In this document: piece by piece, positions 5,065 through 7,085 of the stretch
Numbering within the stretch: position 1 is the stretch's first letter
Layout: each line of letters opens with the position of its first letter
From: an uncultured beta proteobacterium
GTDB lineage: Bacteria; Pseudomonadota; Gammaproteobacteria; Burkholderiales; Rhodocyclaceae
Reading direction: 5' to 3'
DNA: 7,085 nucleotides
Assembly (NCBI GenBank): GCA_903930395.1
Contig: CAIYYE010000166.1
Location: 1 to 7,085, forward strand
Program-made: the position numbers and the translations under genes
Notes under the pieces: generated by a model
Database searches by the model: none
Told to the model about the DNA's origin: nothing
What the model saw: only the letters and a program-made list of their open reading frames with translations

Positions 5065-7085
5065 GTTCTACCTCCGATGATCGAGGTCACCTTGATAATT
5101 CGGGTTTCAGGCACTTCGTTGTGGGACAGTACCTTCAACTGGGGAACGGTACGCCGCAGGAATCTGGACAAGAGCAGGCGAAGACTGGCCGGCACGAGCA
5201 ATACGGCCGGCAGTCCGAGATTTTCCTGGCGCCCGGCGGCCAGCGCCGTTTCGCGCAGGAGCGTATCGGCCAGGCCCGGCTCGAAGCTGGTATTTTCTGA
5301 ACCACCTGCGACGGCCTGCGCCAGCAGGCGCTCCAGGGTCGGATCGAGCGACATGACCTGCATTTCGCTGTTGCCCGGGAAAATCTGCTGGGAGATGGCG
5401 CGGCCCAGGGCGATGCGCACCTGACTCGACAGATCGTCCGCATTCTGGGTACGTGTCGCGTGGTCGGCAACGGTCTCGATGATGGTCCGCATGTCGCGGA
5501 TATGGACGCCCTCGTCGAGCATGGACTGCAGGACTTTTTGCAGGGTGCCGAGCGGAATGACCTTGGGCACCAGATCTTCGACCAGCTTGGGCAGTTCCTT
5601 GCCGAGATGATCGAGGAGCTGCTGCACCTCCTGACGCCCGAGCAGTTCGCCGGCATGGGTCAGGATCAGGTGGTTGAGGTGGGTAGCGACAACGGTCGAG
5701 GCATCGACCACGGTATAGCCATAGGCCTGCGCCTGCTCACGCTGCGCGGCATCGATCCAGACGGCGGGCAGGCCGAAGGCCGGATCCTTGGTCGCCGTGC
5801 CGTTGAGCGTGCCGGCCACGCGGCCCGGATTGATCGCCATGAGCTGGCCGGCATAGGCCTCGCCCTGGCCGACCTCAACGCCCTTGAGGAGGATGCGGTA
5901 GGCGTTCGGTTTCAATTCGAGATTGTCACGGATATGCACCGGCGACACGAGGAAGCCGACTTCCTGCGCAAATTTCTTGCGGATGCCGCGAATGCGCCGC
6001 AGCAATTCGCCATCCTGCGATTTGTCGACCAGCGGGATCAGGCGATAACCGACTTCGAGGCCAAGGACATCGAGCGGCGCCACATCGCCCCAGGTCGCTT
6101 CCATCGCATCCTGCACCGGGGCCGGAGCGACTTTGACCGGCGCCTCGACGATGCGCCGTTCCTTCTCCATCATCCGCCACGCCATCCAGCCCATGCCGCT
6201 GGCCAGCATCAGGAAGACCAGATTCGGCATGCCCGGAATAAGACCCAGGAAGCCGACGATCCCGGCCGTGATGCCGATCACCTTGGCGCTGCGGAACATC
6301 TGCCCGACCACCTGCTGCCCGATGTCGCGATCGTCCGACACCCGGGTTACGACCATGCCGGCGGCGATCGAAATGATCAGGCCGGGGATCTGCGCCACCA
6401 AGCCATCGCCGATGGTCAGCAGGGTGTAATTCTTGGCCGCCATCGCCAGTTCCATATTGTGCTGAACGACACCGACGATGAGCCCGCCGACGAGATTGAG
6501 CAGCATGATGATGATGCCGGCCACGGCATCACCGCGAACGAACTTCGAGGCACCATCCATCGAACCGAAGAACTCGGCTTCGCGCGAAATTTCGGAACGA
6601 CGACGACGCGCATCTTCTTCGCCGATCAGGCCGGCATTGAGATCGGCATCGATGGCCATCTGCTTGCCCGGCATCGCGTCAAGGGTGAAGCGGGCCGACA
6701 CTTCAGCCACCCGACCGGCACCCTTGGTGATGACGACAAAATTGATGACCACCAGGATCATGAAAACGAGGATGCCGACGGCAAAGTTGCCACCGACCAT
6801 GAAATGCCCGAAGGCCTCGATCACCTTACCGGCCGCATCCGGACCGTTATGTCCTTCGAGCATGACGACGCGGGTCGAGGCGACGTTGAGCGACAAGCGA
6901 AGCAAGGTCGTCACCAGCAGCACGGTCGGAAAGACCGAGAACTCGAGGGTCTTTTGCGTATTGACTGCAACCAGCAGGACGAGCACCGAGATGGCGATAT
7001 TGAAGGTGAAGAACACGTCCAGCACGAAAGCCGGCAGCGGCAACACCATCATTGCCAGAATCATCAGGATGAGGACCGGCGCCGC
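5061..7085 (-). CDS. flhA: Flagellar export gate protein FlhA, N-terminus outside window
   Basis: FlhA is the large membrane protein of the flagellar type III export gate; its cytoplasmic domain docks chaperone-substrate complexes and its membrane part takes part in ion-coupled export. The frame stays open to the right edge (AAPVLIL precedes the ATG at 7064), so the gene begins outside. Of the product, 674 residues are visible and about 20 are probably missing, judging from alignment with Salmonella FlhA. Numbering from the first visible residue, hydrophobic segments fill about 1-60, 98-120, 185-208, 221-249 and 266-305. The cytoplasmic loop carries the FHIPEP signature MPGKQMAIDADLNAG (138-152), then FGSMDGASKFVRGDA; its Lys181 and Asp186 match the Lys203 and Asp208 known as functional in Salmonella. 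The cytoplasmic domain (about 306-674) contains WGDVAPLDVLGLEVGYRLI (332-350) and ends in IIGGRT. It overlaps flhF by four bases (ATGA). The operon promoter is not visible. Confidence 0.97.
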   Translation of the reverse strand, partial: AAPVLILMILAMMVLPLPAFVLDVFFTFNIAISVLVLLVAVNTQKTLEFSVFPTVLLVTTLLRLSLNVASTRVVMLEGHNGPDAAGKVIEAFGHFMVGGNFAVGILVFMILVVINFVVITKGAGRVAEVSARFTLDAMPGKQMAIDADLNAGLIGEEDARRRRSEISREAEFFGSMDGASKFVRGDAVAGIIIMLLNLVGGLIVGVVQHNMELAMAAKNYTLLTIGDGLVAQIPGLIISIAAGMVVTRVSDDRDIGQQVVGQMFRSAKVIGITAGIVGFLGLIPGMPNLVFLMLASGMGWMAWRMMEKERRIVEAPVKVAPAPVQDAMEATWGDVAPLDVLGLEVGYRLIPLVDKSQDGELLRRIRGIRKKFAQEVGFLVSPVHIRDNLELKPNAYRILLKGVEVGQGEAYAGQLMAINPGRVAGTLNGTATKDPAFGLPAVWIDAAQREQAQAYGYTVVDASTVVATHLNHLILTHAGELLGRQEVQQLLDHLGKELPKLVEDLVPKVIPLGTLQKVLQSMLDEGVHIRDMRTIIETVADHATRTQNADDLSSQVRIALGRAISQQIFPGNSEMQVMSLDPTLERLLAQAVAGGSENTSFEPGLADTLLRETALAAGRQENLGLPAVLLVPASLRLLLSRFLRRTVPQLKVLSHNEVPETRIIKVTSIIGGRT
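5071..5075 (-). promoter_or_regulatory. Strong ribosome binding site GGAGG for flhF
   Basis: GGAGG on the minus strand lies within the last codons of flhA, six bases before the flhF ATG at 5064. With the ATGA overlap, it fits reinitiation or independent loading of ribosomes at flhF. Confidence 0.8.

Noticed and set aside
4051..5424. Plus-strand open frame of 457 codons opposite flhF and the end of flhA
   Set aside because: Over flhF it is in direct codon-for-codon register with the sense frame, so its stops would need sense codons TTA, CTA or TCA, which are rare in GC-rich genes. The product is rich in His, Arg and Gly, matches no family I know, and lies opposite two intact conserved genes.

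Overview
The window is a stretch of a flagellar gene cluster from a GC-rich proteobacterium. The order flhA-flhF-flhG-fliA-motC-motD, with flgN facing it tail to tail, best fits a betaproteobacterium; a Rhodocyclaceae-like organism is my guess from gene order and protein style, not from a database search. Coding density is close to total, base composition and codon use look uniform, and I see no mobile element, CRISPR array, RNA gene or sign of transfer.

Layout. On the plus strand, 1-435 is the 3' part of a FlgN-type export chaperone gene whose start lies beyond the left edge. After an 18-base convergent gap that can fold into small hairpins, six genes follow on the minus strand. Read in the direction of transcription, from right to left, they are: flhA (export gate protein, start just beyond the right edge), flhF (SRP-type GTPase that places the flagellum), flhG/fleN (MinD-like partner that limits flagellar number), fliA (sigma-28), and motC and motD (a stator pair). 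Every junction overlaps by 1 to 8 bases, so there is no intergenic base from flhA to motD. This implies one polycistronic message with translational coupling, driven from a promoter outside the window. FlhF and FlhG set where and how many flagella form, FlhA exports the subunits, FliA switches on late genes, FlgN chaperones hook-filament junction proteins, and MotC/MotD power rotation.

Most of this is ordinary flagellar biology. The observation most worth checking is FlhG: it keeps the N-terminal DQAxxLR helix used to stimulate FlhF, but its ATPase motifs are eroded (both Walker A lysines and the usual acidic and switch residues are replaced). Two gene starts also need care: fliA begins at 2739, not at the longer reading-frame start at 2916, and flhG most likely begins at a GTG at 3629. 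I found no convincing evidence of a previously undescribed system.
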